A stretch of DNA of 43,834 nt. Source: Bacteroidales bacterium. Lineage in GTDB: Bacteria > Bacteroidota > Bacteroidia > Bacteroidales > Bacteroidaceae. The stretch covers positions 1 to 43,834 of the forward strand of contig JAGHUS010000029.1 in NCBI GenBank assembly GCA_018064685.1, in the 5' to 3' direction. A program made the position numbers and the translations under genes. This document shows, piece by piece, positions 43,713 through 43,834 of this stretch; position 1 is the first letter of the stretch; every line of letters begins with the position of its first letter. The notes beneath the pieces are model-generated. The model made no database searches. It was not told the origin of the DNA and saw only the letters and a program-made list of their open reading frames with translations.

Positions 43713-43834
43713 AATAATATATTGAAGTTTCCCACCCTTGAGTTGAACCACAAAAACCGAAATCCACCCCTTGTGATTGATGCTATGTCTCTTCGAGCCA
43801 TTGATGCTGTAGCCGTCTGAAAATCCTTGAAAAC

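Overview
This 43.8 kb window looks like part of a Bacteroidales chromosome, probably from the Prevotella group. The evidence is three fimbrillin-type lipoproteins with a lipobox, very large secreted repeat proteins, a Prevotella-like C-terminal sorting tail (DGIYDLEGRRL... IIDGQKVMWK), and small genes of families common in this group. Every gene I can support lies on the + strand. I see no rRNA, tRNA, CRISPR array or complete insertion sequence.

Region 1 (1-5370) is a cassette-like array. A 906-aa fimbrillin-like lipoprotein gene is followed by two small unknown ORFs, a DinJ/YafQ-type toxin-antitoxin pair and a HigA/HigB-type pair. The hairpin core CGCCCCGGTGGGCG (two of the six copies vary at an end) stands ahead of each unit. 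Around the small genes it ends a repeat of about 115 bp. Around the fimbrillin gene it is paired with a 27-bp palindrome on each side. Upstream of the hairpin, or near it, lie units repeated at 10-11 bp spacing.

Region 2 (5370-7950) holds two GC-richer fimbrillin-like lipoprotein genes, probably tip or anchor subunits of a fimbria.

Region 3 (7950-27330) holds three secreted proteins dominated by YGGG repeats (2271, 597 and 2298 aa), with accessory genes between them: a YhcG/DUF1016-type PD-(D/E)xK protein, a phosphoribosyltransferase-like protein and a RAYT/IS200-like HUH transposase with an unusual C-terminal domain. The 597-aa protein is a paralogue of the C-terminal quarter of the 2298-aa protein.

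Region 4 (27330-43834) holds a frame-disrupted GxxExxY-like gene, an Abi/HEPN-type gene and a 4856-aa multidomain secreted protein with a pectinesterase-like domain near its C-terminus. A 300-bp palindromic element with ten copies of a 9-bp motif follows it.

The most striking pattern is that two giant surface-protein genes (9307 and 28832) are each preceded by a truncated, colinear copy of their own signal-peptide region. In each case a single defence-like gene (YhcG-type nuclease, Abi/HEPN) lies between the two copies, so recombination between the repeats would excise it and leave the giant gene whole. Together with the repeat-bounded toxin-antitoxin array, this suggests a locus where surface-adhesin genes act as landing sites for exchangeable defence or addiction genes. 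That functional reading is inference; the repeats themselves are seen in the sequence.
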